Part shown: positions 6,402-7,990 of the stretch, piece after piece | How positions within the stretch are numbered: the stretch's first letter is position 1 | Layout of the letters: each line of letters starts with the position of its first letter | Source of the DNA: Oleimicrobium sp037445575 | Lineage (GTDB): Bacteria > Zhuqueibacterota > Zhuqueibacteria > JANLFK01 > Oleimicrobiaceae | Direction of reading: 5' to 3' | Assembly: GCA_037445575.1 (NCBI GenBank) | Contig: JBBIKH010000164.1 | Location: 1-7,990 of the forward strand | Length of the DNA: 7,990 bases | Made by a program: the position numbers and the translations under genes | Notes under the pieces: model-generated | Seen by the model: only the letters and a program-made list of their open reading frames with translations | Told to the model about the DNA's origin: nothing | Database searches by the model: none

Positions 6402-6445
6402 GGCGCACCGACGCCACGGAGGTAGGCCTCGTGTGCGTCGGCGCC
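6402..6445. other. Strong 44-nt hairpin in the intergenic region
   Basis: The plus strand folds as GGCGC-(AC)-CGACGC-(C)-CACG... back onto CGTG-(T)-GCGTCG-GCGCC, with an inner AGG/CCT stem (written GGAGG ... CCT) and a 4-nt loop. That makes about 18 base pairs with only 1-2-nt bulges. It lies in a GC-rich block (about 6350-6520) with no credible gene. No T-run follows on either strand, so it is not an intrinsic terminator. It could be a REP-like repeated element or part of a structured RNA. Confidence 0.5.
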
Positions 6446-6531
6446 GCGCCACCAAGGCCGAGGGGACGAAGCCCGAAAGGGAGGGGTGCGAAGGGTGAGT
6501 GGGGTAGGAACGTGACTGCGAATCCGGATCG

Positions 6532-6558
6532 AAAAAAAATCCGCCCGTGAGGACGGAT
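6532..6558 (-). terminator. Rho-independent terminator of the NtrC-type regulator gene
   Basis: On the minus strand ATCCGTCC pairs with GGGCGGAT (8 bp, one G-U) around the 4-nt loop TCAC and runs straight into eight Ts. The wobble pair would be a C-A mismatch in the opposite strand, which supports the minus direction. It starts 40 nt after the regulator stop codon. Confidence 0.93.
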
Positions 6559-6598
6559 GTGCGCGCCAGGGTAGAGGCTGTTCACCCGGCTGAGGAGC

Positions 6599-7990
6599 TC
6601 AGCTCTCCTCCCTGGCATCAGCTGAGTAGATGGCTTCTTTGGTGAGATTGTGCTGGTCCAGCATGCGATAGATGGTCTTGCGATTGAGACCCGCCGCCTC
6701 CGCTGCGCGGGAGATATTGCCCGCATACTTGCGGATCAACCGCTCGAGGTATTCTCGCTCAAAGCGCTGTACCACCTGTTCCTTGGCTTCGTGGAAGGGA
6801 AGATCCGCAGGAGTAGGCGGATAGGGCGCCTTGCCAGTGGCACGCACCTTCTCCGGCAGGTCGCGTAGCTCCAAGGTGCCGGTGGTGGACATGGAGACGG
6901 CGTGCTCGATGGCGTTCTGCAGTTCGCGCACGTTCCCTGGCCAAGGGTAGCGCTGCAGTGCCAACAGGGCTTCGTTCGAGATCTTGCCCACCTCGATCTG
7001 ATTTGACTTGCTGAACTCTCGCAGAAAATGGTAAGCAAGGAGCGGGATGTCCTCTGTGCGTTCCCGCAGCGGTGGCACTTTGATATTGACCACGCACAGG
7101 CGATAATACAGCTCATGACGGAGCCGTTTGCTTGCGACCGCCTCTTCGGGATCCACATTGGTTGCCGACACCACCCTGATGTCGACGCCAATGAGTTTCT
7201 TGCCGCCGAGCCGGCGGAATTCCAACTCCTCCAGCACCCGCAAAAGTTTCCCCTGCAGGTTGTAGCTCATCTCGGCGATCTCGTCCAGGAACAGCGTGCC
7301 GCCGTGGGCGATCTCAATGAGCCCCTCCTTGGTCGTCACGGCGCCGGTAAAGGCGCCTCGCTCATAGCCGAAGAGCTCGCTCTCCAGGAGGTTTTCCGGC
7401 AGTGCGGCGCAGTCCACAGCCACGAAAGGCCGAGAGGCGCGGTTGCTGTAGTAGTGAATAGCGCGTGCCACCAGCTCCTTGCCGGTGCCCGACTCGCCGG
7501 TGACCATCACATTGGCACTGGTGCGTGCGACCTTTCTCACCTGTTCGAGGATCTTCTTGATGGCGTCACTGGTGCCCACGATCTTGTCAGGGCGAGGCAC
7601 CGCCTCGATCTGCGAGCGAAGGGCGGAATTCTCGCGCGTCAATTCCGCATATTTGAGGGCCCGCTCCATGACGATGCGCAGGTCATCGCTGGAAAAGGGC
7701 TTGGGGATGTAGTCAAATGCTCCCTCGCGGATGGCTTTCTTGGCACTGTCGATGGAGGCGTAGCCAGTGTAGATGACCACCACGACATCAGGGTCCTCCT
7801 CGAGGGCTGCCTTCAGCAGCTCGATCCCGCCCATGTGTGGCATCACCAAGTCGGCAAGGATGACCCAGGGCTTCTTGTCCCTGAGCACGTTGAGCGCCTG
7901 ATGGCCGTTGTTCACCCCTAAGCAACTGTAGCCCAAATTGCGCAAGAGCTCCAGACGACTGCTGAGAGAATCCTCTTCGTCGTCAACGAC
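6599..7990 (-). CDS. Sigma-54-dependent response regulator, NtrC family (5' end outside window)
   Basis: 463 residues are visible; only the first few are missing. Numbering from the edge, the receiver (1-115) has the acidic pair D3-D4, phospho-acceptor D47 (VILADLVMP), T75 and K97 (YIPKPF). The AAA+ domain (about 137-365) has Walker A GESGTGKE (165-172), the sigma-54-contacting loop GAFTGA (212-217), Walker B GGTLFLDE (D236-E237), RLRHELYYRL with the Arg finger region, and YPWPGNVREL. The C-terminus has a Fis-type helix-turn-helix (ISRAAEAAGLNRKTIYRML). It should bind an upstream enhancer as a dimer, oligomerise on phosphorylation and use ATP to open sigma-54 promoters. An internal TTG at 7945 would cut the receiver in half and is not the start. 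Its cognate kinase is not visible. The terminator at 6558 separates it from the receiver gene, whose promoter is its most obvious nearby target. Confidence 0.96.
   Translation of the reverse strand, partial: VVDDEEDSLSSRLELLRNLGYSCLGVNNGHQALNVLRDKKPWVILADLVMPHMGGIELLKAALEEDPDVVVVIYTGYASIDSAKKAIREGAFDYIPKPFSSDDLRIVMERALKYAELTRENSALRSQIEAVPRPDKIVGTSDAIKKILEQVRKVARTSANVMVTGESGTGKELVARAIHYYSNRASRPFVAVDCAALPENLLESELFGYERGAFTGAVTTKEGLIEIAHGGTLFLDEIAEMSYNLQGKLLRVLEELEFRRLGGKKLIGVDIRVVSATNVDPEEAVASKRLRHELYYRLCVVNIKVPPLRERTEDIPLLAYHFLREFSKSNQIEVGKISNEALLALQRYPWPGNVRELQNAIEHAVSMSTTGTLELRDLPEKVRATGKAPYPPTPADLPFHEAKEQVVQRFEREYLERLIRKYAGNISRAAEAAGLNRKTIYRMLDQHNLTKEAIYSADAREES

Larger units (their letters stand above)
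6159..6531. other. Intergenic regulatory region without a credible gene
   Basis: Both strands carry open frames here (for example 6233-6550 plus), but they lack a Shine-Dalgarno site, have low-complexity R/G/P-rich translations, and overlap the hairpin and palindrome. The left part (6160-6260) is comparatively AT-rich, as expected near a promoter. The right part (6350-6520) is GC-rich with G-runs and contains the 44-nt hairpin. Confidence 0.6.

Noticed and set aside
6233..6550. A plus-strand gene of 105 codons in the intergenic region
   Set aside because: It has no Shine-Dalgarno site, an R/G/P-rich translation, overlaps the hairpin and the palindrome, and ends inside the minus-strand terminator.
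1..7990. CRISPR array, tRNA/rRNA genes, insertion sequences or prophage genes
   Set aside because: I saw no regularly spaced repeats, no cloverleaf or rRNA-like sequence, no transposase or integrase motifs and no terminal inverted repeats with target duplications.

Overview
Organism and kind of sequence. This is a draft-assembly window (it holds one run of 17 Ns) from a bacterium with moderately high GC. A secreted protein ends in a FlgD-like, type IX-style sorting tail (PNPFNPTT ... YNMLGQ ... SGLY ... LLLMK). Proteins with the layout signal peptide, FN3-like domain and this tail are typical of FCB-group lineages such as KSB1, Calditrichota, Zixibacteria and Ignavibacteria, so I infer a member of that group. 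I cannot place it further. All five stop codons visible in the window are TGA, and every gene I can support lies on the minus strand, so the locus reads from right to left.

Layout, in order of transcription. (1) 7990-6599: a sigma-54-dependent, NtrC-type response regulator (receiver, AAA+, Fis-type HTH), missing only its extreme N-terminus. A textbook intrinsic terminator follows at 6558-6532. (2) 6531-6073: a long intergenic region with a strong 44-nt hairpin, a 25-bp interrupted palindrome that could be an enhancer site, and a good -24/-12 (sigma-54) promoter. (3) 6072-5674: a single-domain receiver protein interrupted by the N gap. (4) 5408-1410: a secreted, multidomain glycoside-hydrolase-like protein. 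One reading frame of about 1,335 codons is cut by a single in-frame TGA at 4073-4071. The first part is signal peptide, TIM-barrel hydrolase and PKD-like domain; the second part is beta-propeller, PKD, an uncharacterised beta domain, FN3 and a duplicated C-terminal module. (5) 1373-306: a secreted protein with a sorting tail. (6) 259-1: the start of a polyprenyl-phosphate sugar transferase of the kind that initiates exopolysaccharide or O-antigen synthesis.

How the parts may work together (inference). The regulator gene is insulated by its terminator, and the next promoter has the sigma-54 form that such a regulator activates. Genes 5 and 6 follow their upstream neighbours by 36 and 46 nt with good Shine-Dalgarno sites, which suggests one operon. 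The locus could couple surface-polysaccharide synthesis to secreted polysaccharide-acting proteins under two-component, sigma-54 control.

The points most worth a second look are the in-frame TGA in the large secreted protein and the sigma-54 promoter/enhancer arrangement.
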